A DNA stretch of 54,328 bases from Candidatus Dormiibacterota bacterium (GCA_027306885.1 DAHUYV010000041.1:1-54328); one strand, 5' to 3'; positions 1 to 7,914 are shown, counted from the stretch's first letter. Translations and numbers: made by a program. Notes: generated by a model not told the origin, from the sequence alone.

Positions 1-2
1 TG

Positions 3-596
3 GTGGGAGTGGTGGACAGGGCCTCCCGCCGCCCCGACCGGCCTCTCAGCGCTCGCGAGGTTCCGGTGCTCCTGGCCTTCTCCGCCGTCTGGGCAGGGGG
101 CGAGGCGCTGATCTCGGGACCGGGGCTGCCCCTGGCCTCCCACCGTTCCCCCGAAGCGGCAGCGGCCGTGTCCGAGGCGTGTGGCCGGCGGGTGGAGCTG
201 GCAGACCAGGGGGCCCCGGCCTTCGACGACTCCCCGATCCACCTGATCAGCGTTCCGACCCTCCGCCAGCTGCAAGGGGAGCTGGCGGAGGAGGTGGACC
301 CCCGACGGTTCCGGGCCAACGTCTACCTCGATGGTGGCGAGCTGGAGGCCGGCGAGGAGTCGCGCTGGACGGGGCAGGTGCTGGAAGCCGGACGGGCCGC
401 TCTGGTCGTCCTGGGGGACTGTCCGAGGTGCGCTGTGACCACGAGGGAGCCCGGCCATCCGGAGCGGGAGTGGCCCGGACTGCTGCGACATCTGGTTGAG
501 CGCCGGGCCCAGGTCATGGGGGTGTACGCCAAGGTGGGGGCTCCTGGCCCGCTTCACGCGGGAGATCCCGTGCGCGTCATAAGCGGGGTCGCCTGA
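3..596 (+). CDS. MOSC domain protein, 5' end outside window
   Basis: The MOSC core is visible: the segment PIHLIS, then RRFRANVYLDGG (about residues 102-113), a W-x-G-x-x-L turn, the cysteine pair CPRC near residue 141, and a C-terminal GVYAKV...GDPVRV. MOSC proteins bind a sulfurated molybdenum or pyridoxal-type cofactor and are thought to handle sulfur or reduce N-hydroxylated compounds; the cysteine in the CxRC stretch is the usual conserved one. The N-terminal MOSC barrel (the 'R-x-P-V-K-S' segment) is missing, so the GTG at position 3 is probably internal and the gene begins upstream of the window. Role in this organism is unknown. Confidence 0.75.
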   Translation: MGVVDRASRRPDRPLSAREVPVLLAFSAVWAGGEALISGPGLPLASHRSPEAAAAVSEACGRRVELADQGAPAFDDSPIHLISVPTLRQLQGELAEEVDPRRFRANVYLDGGELEAGEESRWTGQVLEAGRAALVVLGDCPRCAVTTREPGHPEREWPGLLRHLVERRAQVMGVYAKVGAPGPLHAGDPVRVISGVA

Positions 597-633
597 GGCC
601 CTCGCCGCTTCGGCGGCCGATGCTGGCCTCCGT

Positions 634-639
634 TACCCT
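634..639 (+). promoter_or_regulatory. -10 box TACCCT, leaderless start
   Basis: TACCCT ends 6 bases before the ATG at 646. This matches the spacing rule seen at many genes in the window and implies a transcript starting at or near the start codon. No clear -35 element is visible. Confidence 0.5.
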
Positions 640-645
640 CTTCCC

Positions 646-1050
646 ATGAGCATCGGCCTACCCTCGGCCGCCCCGGGGGCCAGCGGCGGTCCCGGGGGCG
701 CGGCCCCTCTCCTCGGCCTGGTCGGGGGCGACCTCTTGGTCCACTCCCGGGTCGCCGGGCTGGCCGCTCAGTTGGGCTGGAGCGCTGTGCCGGTACGCAA
801 CCGGGCCGAGGCCGAGAAGTGTCGGTTGCTCCTCTTCGATCTCAATCGCGAGGTGGGGTCACGGCTGGAGCTCCTCGCCGAGGTGGTGGGCGCCAACCCT
901 TCGCTCTCAACTGTCTGCTTCGGCGCCCATGTCGAGGTGGCGGGCTGGCGACCTCGGGCCCGGGCGCTCGGCGCCGGGGTATGCACCGTCAACAGCCGGC
1001 TGCTGGACGTCCTGCGACGCCAGCTGCCGATCGCGGCGGCGCCGCGGTGA
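646..1050 (+). CDS. Receiver-like (CheY-fold) protein of unknown function
   Basis: The 134-residue protein has an alternating beta/alpha pattern: LLGLVGGDLLVHSRV, LLLFDLNR (about residues 61-68), STVCFGAHV and AGVCTVNSRLLDVL. This looks like a response-regulator receiver with one aspartate (in FDLNR) at the usual strand-3 position, but without the acidic pair at the end of strand 1 and with no output domain. Such stand-alone pseudo-receivers are common in Actinobacteria and Chloroflexi and have no settled function. It overlaps the following M20 gene by four bases, suggesting translational coupling. The ATG was chosen because a -10-like box ends 6 bases before it. Confidence 0.6.
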   Translation: MSIGLPSAAPGASGGPGGAAPLLGLVGGDLLVHSRVAGLAAQLGWSAVPVRNRAEAEKCRLLLFDLNREVGSRLELLAEVVGANPSLSTVCFGAHVEVAGWRPRARALGAGVCTVNSRLLDVLRRQLPIAAAPR

Positions 1051-2243
1051 GCAGCGTCGACCTGCACCGCCTGGCCCAGGAGATGGGCCCGCAGCTCGTC
1101 GAGGACCGGCGCCACCTGCACCGGCACCCTGACCTCTCGGGCGCGGAGCAGGCCACCGCGGCCTTCATTGGCCAGCGTCTCCGCCGACTTGGCTTGCAGC
1201 CCCGGGAGATGGTGGATGGTCGGGCGGTGGTGGCCGACATCGAGGGCGGCGCGGGCGCCGGACGACGCCTCTTGATTCGAGCCGACATCGACGCCTTGCC
1301 GATCCAGGAGCAGGGTCCGGAGCGGCCCTATCGCTCGGAGGTCCCCGGGGTGATGCACGCCTGCGGGCACGACGCTCATGTTGCGGTGGCCCTGGGGGTC
1401 GCCCGCGCCCTCTGCGAGCTGCGTCCTCAGCTGTCCGGCGGGGTGCGCCTCGTCTTCCAGCCGGCCGAGGAGACGGCGGGAGGTGCTGCCGAGATGATCG
1501 CTTCCGGAGCGATGGACGATCCGGTGGTGGAGGGGGCCCTCGGGCTGCACATCTGGAGCGGGGTTCCAGCCGGCCAGGTGGGGGTGAGGGACGGGGCGAT
1601 CTTCGCGTCGGCCGACGAGTTCTGGGTGGAGGTGAGGGGTCGCGGCGGCCACGGGGCGCTGCCCCACCAGGCGCTGGACCCGGTGCCGATCGCCAGCCTC
1701 CTGGTGCTCGCCCTCCAGACCCTGGTCTCGCGGGAGACCTCCCCGTTCGAGGCGGCGGTAGTTACCATCGGGAAAGTGCAGGGGGGCCAGGCCTTCAACG
1801 TGATCCCGGAGACCGTCCGGCTCACCGGTACTGTCCGGGCGTTCTCCGAGGAGCTGCGACTGCGCCTCCTGCGGCGCATCGGCGAGACTGCCGCCGGGAT
1901 CGCCGGCGCCTTCGGCGCCACGGCGGAGACCGTCCGCGGCGCCGGCTGCCCGCCGGTGGTGTGTGCGCCTGCCATGTCGAATCTGGTGCGCCGGGCGGTC
2001 GAGGCCAGCCCGGGCGCGGAGCTGGTCGAGCCCGACCCGATCACCGTGGGGGATGACTTCTCCCTCTTCCTCGAGCGGGCCCCCGGCTGCTACTTCCTCC
2101 TCGGGGCAGGCAACTCAGCCGCCGGGATCACCGCTCCCCACCACCACCCGGAATTCGATATCGACGAGTCCTGCCTCGCGGTGGGGGTGGAGGTGATGCT
2201 GAGGGCGGCGATGGAGTTCTGCCGGAGCGGCTCGGGGGCCTGA
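1047..2243 (+). CDS. M20 family amidohydrolase
   Basis: This 398-residue zinc hydrolase belongs to the N-acyl-amino-acid / hippurate / IAA-amide hydrolase group (peptidase M20D). Visible motifs are RRHLHRHPDLS near the N-terminus, DIDALPIQE, the metal-binding MHACGHDAHVA, FQPAEE with the catalytic glutamate, GRGGHGALPH of the dimerisation domain, and a C-terminal HHHPEFDIDE. The family removes acyl groups from N-acylated amino acids; the substrate cannot be told from sequence. The start is the GTG overlapping the previous stop as GTGA. A longer in-frame reading back to 819 would overlap the preceding gene by over 200 bases and lacks family homology. Confidence 0.9.
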   Translation: MSSVDLHRLAQEMGPQLVEDRRHLHRHPDLSGAEQATAAFIGQRLRRLGLQPREMVDGRAVVADIEGGAGAGRRLLIRADIDALPIQEQGPERPYRSEVPGVMHACGHDAHVAVALGVARALCELRPQLSGGVRLVFQPAEETAGGAAEMIASGAMDDPVVEGALGLHIWSGVPAGQVGVRDGAIFASADEFWVEVRGRGGHGALPHQALDPVPIASLLVLALQTLVSRETSPFEAAVVTIGKVQGGQAFNVIPETVRLTGTVRAFSEELRLRLLRRIGETAAGIAGAFGATAETVRGAGCPPVVCAPAMSNLVRRAVEASPGAELVEPDPITVGDDFSLFLERAPGCYFLLGAGNSAAGITAPHHHPEFDIDESCLAVGVEVMLRAAMEFCRSGSGA

Positions 2244-2244
2244 G

Positions 2245-2460
2245 ATGCTGTTCAACCCACCGCCGCCAAGCTGCGAACATTGTGGCGACGACCCCGCGAC
2301 CTGGACGACCCTGGAGGGGCCGGACCAGCTCGTCTCCCTGGGTGACGGCCGCCAGGTGACGCGGCGGGGCCGGGGCCACGTCTGCGGGCGATGCGGCCAC
2401 ACGGTTCCGGTCGGCTGTGAGGGGATACACCAGGGGATGCTGGAGCTGAGCACGGGATGA
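2245..2460 (+). CDS. Small zinc-ribbon-like protein next to hemQ
   Basis: This 71-residue protein has two cysteine pairs, CEHC at residues 10-13 and CGRC at about 47-50, the classic spacing for a zinc ribbon. It starts one base after the amidohydrolase stop and its stop overlaps the hemQ start as ATGA, so it is probably translated together with HemQ. I do not recognise the family. The tight coupling suggests a role linked to HemQ or a general nucleic-acid or metal role, but this is inference only. Confidence 0.6.
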   Translation: MLFNPPPPSCEHCGDDPATWTTLEGPDQLVSLGDGRQVTRRGRGHVCGRCGHTVPVGCEGIHQGMLELSTG

Positions 2461-3212
2461 CCGAGAGCGCGAGCCGGCCCGAGCGCGAGATTGGGCCGGT
2501 GCGAGTCCGCGACGCCACCCGGCCTTCGCCCCGTCAGCTGGTGCGCTTCGCCTTCTACCGCCTGGACCCGGCCTGGCGCCGACTCGACCCCGCCGAGCGC
2601 GGGGCCCAGCGCGACGAGTTCGCTTCCCGCCTCGCCGAGCACCATCGGCAACTCCTCCTGCGGAGCTACACCCTGGTGGGGACCAGGGGCGACTGCGACC
2701 TCATGCTCTGGGCGGTCAGCGAAGAGGTGGAGCGCCTGCAGGCGCTGTTCGTCGACCTCAACCGCACCAGGCTGGCCGGGTACCTGGAATGCGCTCACAG
2801 CTACACCGCCATGACCAAGCGCTCCAGCTACGTGGACGCTGAGCACCCGCAGCAGGGGGGCACGACCGACCGGCTGGTCCTGGCCCCGGGCTCGCGCCGC
2901 TACCTGTTCGTCTACCCGTTCGTGAAGACCAGGGCTTGGTGGGCGCTCTCCGAGGAGGAGCGGCAGCGGATGATGCAGGAGCACATCCGGGTGGGGCACC
3001 GGTACCCCAGCGTCAAGATCAACACGACCTACTCATTTGGTCTGGACGACCAGGAGTTCGTGGTCGCCTTCGAGACCGACAGCGCCGCGGACTTCCTCGA
3101 CTGCGTCCAGGCGCTGCGCGACACCGAGGCCTCGTCGTACACCCTGCGCGACGTGCCCAGCTTCACCTGCGTCCGAGCCTCGTTCGAAGAGGCGGTGGCG
3201 GCGCTGGGTTGA
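2457..3212 (+). CDS. hemQ: Coproheme decarboxylase HemQ (chlorite dismutase family)
   Basis: The 251-residue protein shows the C-terminal half typical of the family: YPFVKTRAWWALSEEERQ, MMQEH, then GLDDQEFVVAFE and the SSYTLRDVPSF stretch. The histidine of MMQEH (about residue 166) aligns with the proximal heme ligand. HemQ converts coproheme to protoheme in the coproporphyrin-dependent pathway of monoderm-type bacteria. The cluster at 26.7-32.6 kb supplies the upstream steps (HemA, C, D, B, L). True chlorite dismutases normally carry a conserved distal arginine; I could not settle that residue by eye, so the call rests on overall pattern and the presence of heme genes. Confidence 0.88.
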   Translation: MTESASRPEREIGPVRVRDATRPSPRQLVRFAFYRLDPAWRRLDPAERGAQRDEFASRLAEHHRQLLLRSYTLVGTRGDCDLMLWAVSEEVERLQALFVDLNRTRLAGYLECAHSYTAMTKRSSYVDAEHPQQGGTTDRLVLAPGSRRYLFVYPFVKTRAWWALSEEERQRMMQEHIRVGHRYPSVKINTTYSFGLDDQEFVVAFETDSAADFLDCVQALRDTEASSYTLRDVPSFTCVRASFEEAVAALG

Positions 3213-3246
3213 GGCTGGGCGGAAGGTTTTGCCTGGAGCGGGCGCC

Positions 3247-4038
3247 ATGGTGAGAGAAACCGTGCCGGAGGTCTTCCTGCTCTGCCGGCCGCAGATCGAC
3301 CTGGAGGCGATGGCGGGGTACCTGGACGCGGTGGGTGGGAGGTCGTGGCTCGACCGCCGGCTCGAGGAGTCCGCCGGGTCGCCCAACCACGCCGAGCTCC
3401 TGGTGGAGTTCGCCGGCCGAGCCTGCTATCGCAGCTGGGAGCCGGGACTCAACCCCAACGTCAGCAAGGTTCGTCGGGACCAGCGCGCCTACTTCCTCAA
3501 TCTGCTCCAGAGCGGGCACGGCAGCGTGCTGGAGCACGCGAACTACACCTTCGCGCTTCACAACGTGAGCCGGGTGGCGACCCACGAGATCGTCCGCCAC
3601 CGGGCGGGGGCCGCCTACAGCCAGGAGAGCCTGCGCTACGTGCGCCTGGTGGACATCGGCTTCCGGGTGCCCCCGGCGCTGGAGCCGGTGCGGCAGCGCT
3701 GCCTCCAGATCGTGGAGCAGCTGGAGGAGCTCCAGGTGGAGCTGGCGAGCCAGCTGGGGATCGACAAGGACGGCGTGCCCTTCCACGTGAAGAAGGAGGT
3801 GACGTCGGCGCTCCGGCGGCTGGCCCCGATCGGCCTCAGCACCGAGCTGGTGCTGACCATGAACCTGCGCACCCTGCGGCACGTCGTGGAGATGCGCACC
3901 GCGCCGGGAGCCGAGGAGGAGATGCGCCTCATCTTCTCCCGGGTCGCCGAGATCATGGTCACCGAGGCCTCGGGGGTGTTCCAGGACTTCCACCGGCACG
4001 AGGACGGCAGCTGGGTTGCCGACCACCAGAAGGTCTGA
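3247..4038 (+). CDS. thyX: FAD-dependent thymidylate synthase ThyX
   Basis: The 263-residue flavoenzyme makes dTMP from dUMP using methylenetetrahydrofolate and NADPH. Visible are SGHGSVLEH (residues 89-97) and EIVRHR (114-119) followed by AGAAYSQESLRY. The canonical ThyX motif is RHR-x7-S; here eight residues separate RHR from the serine at 128, a variant I associate with a separate ThyX subgroup. The C-terminal segment MNLRTLRHVVEMR is also typical. The ATG at 3247 was chosen because homology starts just after it; a longer in-frame opening from 3037 runs inside hemQ and is rejected. No thyA-type gene is in the window. Confidence 0.92.
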   Translation: MVRETVPEVFLLCRPQIDLEAMAGYLDAVGGRSWLDRRLEESAGSPNHAELLVEFAGRACYRSWEPGLNPNVSKVRRDQRAYFLNLLQSGHGSVLEHANYTFALHNVSRVATHEIVRHRAGAAYSQESLRYVRLVDIGFRVPPALEPVRQRCLQIVEQLEELQVELASQLGIDKDGVPFHVKKEVTSALRRLAPIGLSTELVLTMNLRTLRHVVEMRTAPGAEEEMRLIFSRVAEIMVTEASGVFQDFHRHEDGSWVADHQKV

Positions 4039-4048
4039 GTCCGTGCCG

Positions 4049-4054
4049 TACGAT
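4049..4054 (+). promoter_or_regulatory. -10 box TACGAT, leaderless start
   Basis: TACGAT ends 6 bases before the ATG at 4061, the same arrangement as at 646 and 16096. Confidence 0.5.
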
Positions 4055-4060
4055 GCCGGC

Positions 4061-4660
4061 ATGAAGGCTTTCAGACGGCCGCTGGACCCCCGGGTCGCCG
4101 CCGACCCTGGTCGGCTCCCCCCCGGGCAGGTGCTCACCGAGAAGTGGCCGGTGCTGCACTACGGGTCGGTCCCGCACTACGACGTGGGGAGTTGGCGGCT
4201 GCGGGTCCACGGGGCGGTGGAGCGAGAGCTTTCGCTCTCCTACCAGGAGATCCTGGATTCGCCCTCTCGGGAGGTGGTCTGCGACATCCACTGTGTCACC
4301 ACCTGGAGCCGTTTCGACAACCACTTCGTCGGGCTGCCCCTGGCCGACCTGGCGGAGATGGCTGGAGTCCTGCCTTCGGCGCGGTTCGTGGAGTTCCACT
4401 GCCACGCCGGCTTCACCACCTCGGTGCCCCTGGGGTACGCCACCGCCCAGGACGCCCTCGTCGCCTATCAGCACGACGGTGTCCCGCTGGCGCCGGAGCA
4501 CGGCTATCCGCTGCGGGCGGTGCTGCCCCGCAAGTACTTCTGGAAAAGCGCCAAGTGGCTGGAGGGGGTGGAGTTCCTGGAGTCGGACCGGCTGGGCTTC
4601 TGGGAGCGCAACGGCTACAACAACAGCGCCGATCCCTGGAGGGAGGAGCGGTACTGGTGA
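4061..4660 (+). CDS. Molybdopterin-dependent oxidoreductase, sulfite oxidase fold
   Basis: This 199-residue single-domain protein belongs to the sulfite-oxidase/MsrP molybdopterin superfamily. The segment CDIHCVTTWSR (about residues 74-84) contains the cysteine expected to bind molybdenum, followed by FVGLPLADL and, later, AVLPRKYFWKSAKWLEG. It has no signal peptide or Tat motif, so it is probably cytoplasmic, unlike MsrP. The substrate is unknown. A MoaD-MoaE fusion nearby fits a cell that makes molybdopterin. The start is the ATG preceded by a -10-like box; an upstream start at 4016 would overlap thyX. Confidence 0.85.
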   Translation: MKAFRRPLDPRVAADPGRLPPGQVLTEKWPVLHYGSVPHYDVGSWRLRVHGAVERELSLSYQEILDSPSREVVCDIHCVTTWSRFDNHFVGLPLADLAEMAGVLPSARFVEFHCHAGFTTSVPLGYATAQDALVAYQHDGVPLAPEHGYPLRAVLPRKYFWKSAKWLEGVEFLESDRLGFWERNGYNNSADPWREERYW

Positions 4661-4673
4661 CGGGGGCAGGCGC

Positions 4674-4679
4674 TAGACT
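4674..4679 (+). promoter_or_regulatory. -10-like box TAGACT
   Basis: TAGACT lies 44 bases before the ATG at 4724, allowing an ordinary leader with GAGGG before the start. This contrasts with the leaderless genes nearby. Confidence 0.35.
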
Positions 4680-4723
4680 GGTGTAGTCGGGCAGGTCCCA
4701 TTCCAGTTCGAGGGAAAGCATCC

Positions 4724-5086
4724 ATGATCAGTGTTTCCGAGCCGGCGGTGAGCCAGCTGAAGGCTCTCTTGGCCCAGCAGGAGAATCCCGAGATGGGGCT
4801 CCGAGTCTACGTGTCCCCGGGAGGTTGCTCGGGCTTCAGCTACGGGATGGGCTTCGATGACTCGCCCGCCGGTGATGACGAGGTCACCGAGCAGGAGGGG
4901 ATCAAGGTCTTCGTTGACCCCTACAGCGCCACCTACCTTGAGGGGGCGGAGATCGACTACGTCGACAGCCTCATGGGGGGTGGCTTCACCGTCCACAACC
5001 CTCAGGCGGTGCGCACCTGCTCCTGCGGCAGCTCGTTCGACGCCGGGGACGGGGCGGGCGCGGCCAAGTCCTGCAGCGCGGTCTGA
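4724..5086 (+). CDS. A-type iron-sulfur carrier (HesB/IscA/ErpA family)
   Basis: This 120-residue protein has the three-cysteine signature of A-type carriers: GGCSGFSY near residues 33-40 and CSCGSSF near 99-105. These proteins hold an Fe-S cluster and pass it to apo-enzymes. The C-terminal tail of about 15 residues beyond CSCG includes an extra cysteine, a little longer than usual. Radical SAM and other Fe-S clients are encoded nearby. Which of IscA, ErpA or SufA it matches cannot be decided by eye. Confidence 0.9.
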   Translation: MISVSEPAVSQLKALLAQQENPEMGLRVYVSPGGCSGFSYGMGFDDSPAGDDEVTEQEGIKVFVDPYSATYLEGAEIDYVDSLMGGGFTVHNPQAVRTCSCGSSFDAGDGAGAAKSCSAV

Positions 5087-5107
5087 TCTGATCGAGGGCC
5101 GGGAGGC

Positions 5108-5470
5108 GTGATCCTGGCCCATCAGAGGCTGGCGTTCGCGCTCATCCTCCTCGGCCTGGTCGGGGCCGGGTGGGGCTTCTGGGGCTGGGGGCGGAAGGGG
5201 GCGATCTCCTCCGCTCTGCGCGCCTTCCTGCTTCTCTGCGAGGCGGTGGTCCTGCTCCAGGGGCTCTTCGGCATGGTGCTCCTGGCCCAGGGCTACCGCC
5301 CCCACAACCTCGGCTTCCACCTGATGTACGGCGTCATCAGCGCCCTCGTGATCCCGGTGGTCTGGGTGCTCAGCTCGCGCCGCAATCCCCGGTCGGAGGC
5401 CCTCTACATGAGCCTTGGGGCCCTGCTCTTCGCCGGGGTGACGTTCCGGGCCCTGGCGGTGGCGGGCTGA
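5108..5470 (+). CDS. Small four-helix membrane protein
   Basis: The 120-residue hydrophobic protein has four predicted membrane segments, at roughly residues 8-26, 38-62, 70-90 and 98-118. Histidines sit at the ends of helices (HQRLAF at the start, HNLGFHLMYG between helices 2 and 3), which could bind heme, but that is speculation. I do not recognise the family. It lies 21 bases after the Fe-S carrier and 36 before cofD, probably in one transcript. The GTG start is the only one that keeps the first helix intact. Confidence 0.55.
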   Translation: MILAHQRLAFALILLGLVGAGWGFWGWGRKGAISSALRAFLLLCEAVVLLQGLFGMVLLAQGYRPHNLGFHLMYGVISALVIPVVWVLSSRRNPRSEALYMSLGALLFAGVTFRALAVAG

Positions 5471-5506
5471 CCGTCTCCTTCGGCGGGTGAGGCTGGCCCC
5501 GACTCT

Positions 5507-6469
5507 GTGAGCGATCTACGGCTCACCGTGCTCGCCGGGGGGGTGGGAGCCGCCCGCTTCATCGCTGGCTTGGTGGAGGCGGCCCCCAGGGCCGAGATCA
5601 CCGTCGTGGGCAACACCGGGGACGACTTCCTCGTCCACGGTCTGCACGTCAGCCCCGATCTGGACACCGTCACCTACACCCTTTCCGGCCGCGCCGACGA
5701 GGTCCGCGGCTGGGGACTGGCCGGGGAGACGTGGGCCACCCTCTCACGCCTTCGGGAGCTGGGGGCCGAGACCTGGTTCCAGCTGGGGGACCTGGACCTC
5801 GCCACCCACCTGCGCCGGACGGCCCTGCTGCAGGCGGGATGGCCGCTCTCGGCGGTGACCGCCGAGCTCTGCCAGCGCCTTTCGGTGCCCGTCCGCCTCA
5901 TCCCGATGTCGGACCAACCGGTCACGACCCGGGTCCATCTGGAGGACGGCCGCGACCTGCACCTGCAGGAGTACCTGGTCCGGGAGGAAGCGACGCCGCC
6001 CATCCGCTCGGTGGAGTTCCAAGGGGTGGGGGAGGCCTCGCCCGGGCCGGGAGTGCTGGAGGCGATCTCCGGGGCCGACCTGGTGCTCATCGCCCCCAGC
6101 AACCCCGTGATCTCGATTGGGCCGATCCTGGCAGTCCCCGGGGTGCGCTCCGCGGTGGTGGCGGCCCGCCGGGTGGCCGCGGTCAGCCCGATCATCGCCG
6201 GAAGGGCGATCAAGGGGCCGGCGGTGGCGATGATGCTCGCCGAGGGGCTGCCGGCCTCGGCGCTCGGGGTGGCGCTCGCCTACCGGGAGCTCATCGACCT
6301 GATGGTGATCGACGGGGCGGACTCGGGGCTCGCCGCCGAGATCAGCGCCCTCGGGCCGCGGGTGCACAGCTGCCCCACCCTCATGACCGACCAGGGGGCC
6401 CGACGGCGGCTGGCCACGGAGGTGCTGCGGGCGGCCGGCGTCACACCGGCAGCCGGCGGGAGGGGATGA
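5507..6469 (+). CDS. cofD: 2-phospho-L-lactate (or PEP) transferase CofD
   Basis: The 320-residue enzyme joins the activated lactyl (or enolpyruvyl) phosphate to FO, forming the F420-0 side chain. The N-terminal GGVGAARF motif, the VGNTGDDF segment near residue 35, the APSNPVISIGPIL stretch and the C-terminal MVIDGADSG are all typical of CofD/FbiA. It is followed by cofC and cofE with short overlaps, so the three F420 side-chain steps are co-expressed. The FO synthase genes are not in this window. The GTG start immediately precedes the conserved first strand. Confidence 0.93.
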   Translation: MSDLRLTVLAGGVGAARFIAGLVEAAPRAEITVVGNTGDDFLVHGLHVSPDLDTVTYTLSGRADEVRGWGLAGETWATLSRLRELGAETWFQLGDLDLATHLRRTALLQAGWPLSAVTAELCQRLSVPVRLIPMSDQPVTTRVHLEDGRDLHLQEYLVREEATPPIRSVEFQGVGEASPGPGVLEAISGADLVLIAPSNPVISIGPILAVPGVRSAVVAARRVAAVSPIIAGRAIKGPAVAMMLAEGLPASALGVALAYRELIDLMVIDGADSGLAAEISALGPRVHSCPTLMTDQGARRRLATEVLRAAGVTPAAGGRG

Positions 6470-7101
6470 CGGTGGACCCCTGGCTGGTGATCCCGGTGAA
6501 GGCTCCTCTGGGAAGCAAGCAGCGGCTGGCGGCGCGGGTTCCCGAGCACCAGCGCCGGCTGCTCAGCTCGGTGATGGCGCGCAGGGTTGTGCGCACCGCG
6601 GCCGAGGCCTGGCCCCGGGGCGCGCTGGTGGTCGTCACCACCGACCCGGAGCTGGCCGCGCTCTGCCGTCGGCTCGAGGTGGCGGTCCTGCAGGACCCCG
6701 GGTCGGGACAGACGGCCGCCGTCCAGTCCGGCGCGTACCACGCCCTGGAGCGCGGCGCCGAGGTGGTGGCCACCCTGGCCGCCGACCTTCCCCGGCTCAC
6801 GGCGGAGGACCTCCGGGCGCTGCTGGCGGCGGCCCGGCGCATCGCCCCGGGCACCATGGTCCTGATCCCCGACCTAGGCGGCAGCGGCAGCAACGGCATG
6901 GTGGTGCGACCCGGCACCATCCTGCTCCACGCCTTCGGGCCGGACTCTCGGCGCCGCCACCTGGAGCGGGCGCGGGCGCTGGGGCTGCGGGTGAGGGAGC
7001 TCCGCCGGACCGGCCTGGCTCGCGATCTGGACCGCCCCGGAGACCTCCTGGGCCTGGGTGGAGCGGAGGCCGCCCTTGCCGTGGAGCCGGGTGATGGCTG
7101 A
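6466..7101 (+). CDS. cofC: 2-phospholactate/PEP guanylyltransferase CofC
   Basis: The 211-residue nucleotidyltransferase provides the guanylated donor used by CofD. The N-terminal WLVIPVKAPLGSKQRL matches the family's 'VPVK-x5-K-x-RL' motif; ATLAADLPRLTAED and GSNGMVVRPG are also characteristic. Its ATG overlaps the cofD stop by four bases (ATGA), and its end overlaps cofE by eight bases. Whether it prefers phospholactate or phosphoenolpyruvate (the dehydro-F420 route) cannot be read from these motifs alone. Confidence 0.92.
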   Translation: MTVDPWLVIPVKAPLGSKQRLAARVPEHQRRLLSSVMARRVVRTAAEAWPRGALVVVTTDPELAALCRRLEVAVLQDPGSGQTAAVQSGAYHALERGAEVVATLAADLPRLTAEDLRALLAAARRIAPGTMVLIPDLGGSGSNGMVVRPGTILLHAFGPDSRRRHLERARALGLRVRELRRTGLARDLDRPGDLLGLGGAEAALAVEPGDG

Positions 7102-7879
7102 GCCGGCCCGGCCGATCGTCCGCGGCCGGCGCCTCCAATGCTGGGCGGTGGGTGGGCTGCCGGAGCTGGACCCCGGCGCCGACCTCGCCGCCCTGGGGGC
7201 GATGTCGCTGGCGGCGGCGGGGGGGCTGGAGCCGTTCGACGTGGTGGTCGTCACCAGCAAGGTGGTCTCAAAGGCCGAGGGGCGGGTCACCCAGCTCAGC
7301 GCGGTGCGGCCCACCTCAAAGGCTCAGGAGGTGGCGGCCCGTACCGGTCACGACCCGAGGATGGTCCAGGTGATCCTGGAGGAGAGCCGCCGGGTGATCC
7401 GGGCCCAGCCGGGCCTGCTGGTCACGGAGACGTCCCAGGGGCTGGTCTGCGCCAACGCCGGCGTGGACCGCAGCAACGTTGCCGGGGGCGAGGCGGTCCT
7501 CCGCCTGCCGCTCGATCCCGACGCCTCGGCGCAACGGCTCCGGGATGCCTGGCTCCACCTGGCCGGGGAGGGGCCGCTGGGGGTCGTGGTCTCGGACACC
7601 TTCGGGCGCCCGTTTCGCGAGGGGGCGGTGAACGTGGCGATCGGGGTCGCGGGCATGCCGGCGCTGTCCGACCACCGGGGCCGACTCGATCCCCGGGGAT
7701 ACCTTCTCCATGCCTCCACGATCGGCACCGCCGACGAGGTCGCCGGCCTTGGCGAGCTGGTGATGGGCAAGCTGGACGGCCTCCCGCTGGCCGTGGTCCG
7801 GGGCCTGCGCTGGGAGGGTGGGGCGACGACCGCGGCCGCGCTGCAACGCGATCCCGCCCGAGACGCGTTCAGATCCTGA
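7094..7879 (+). CDS. cofE: F420-0:gamma-glutamyl ligase CofE
   Basis: The 261-residue ligase adds glutamates to F420-0. Visible are VVVTSKVVSKAEGRV (about residues 47-61), ARTGHDPR, CANAGVDRSNV (about 129-139), SDTFGRPFREG and the G-x-x-GTADE element near the C-terminus. The protein ends after the ligase domain, so it lacks the nitroreductase-like C-terminal domain of actinobacterial FbiB. GTG and ATG are adjacent at 7091/7094; both overlap cofC. Confidence 0.93.
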   Translation: MAEPARPIVRGRRLQCWAVGGLPELDPGADLAALGAMSLAAAGGLEPFDVVVVTSKVVSKAEGRVTQLSAVRPTSKAQEVAARTGHDPRMVQVILEESRRVIRAQPGLLVTETSQGLVCANAGVDRSNVAGGEAVLRLPLDPDASAQRLRDAWLHLAGEGPLGVVVSDTFGRPFREGAVNVAIGVAGMPALSDHRGRLDPRGYLLHASTIGTADEVAGLGELVMGKLDGLPLAVVRGLRWEGGATTAAALQRDPARDAFRS

Positions 7880-7902
7880 CCCCGGCGTCCGCCCGCTTGG
7901 TT

Positions 7903-7908
7903 TAAGTT
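7903..7908 (+). promoter_or_regulatory. -10 box TAAGTT, leaderless start
   Basis: TAAGTT ends 6 bases before the ATG at 7915. It breaks the F420 operon from the MoaD-MoaE gene. Confidence 0.5.
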
Positions 7909-7914
7909 AGGGCG

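Noticed and set aside
819-1046. Upstream in-frame extension of the M20 amidohydrolase
   Set aside because: Overlaps the preceding gene by over 200 bases and precedes any family motif; GTG at 1047 gives the normal length.
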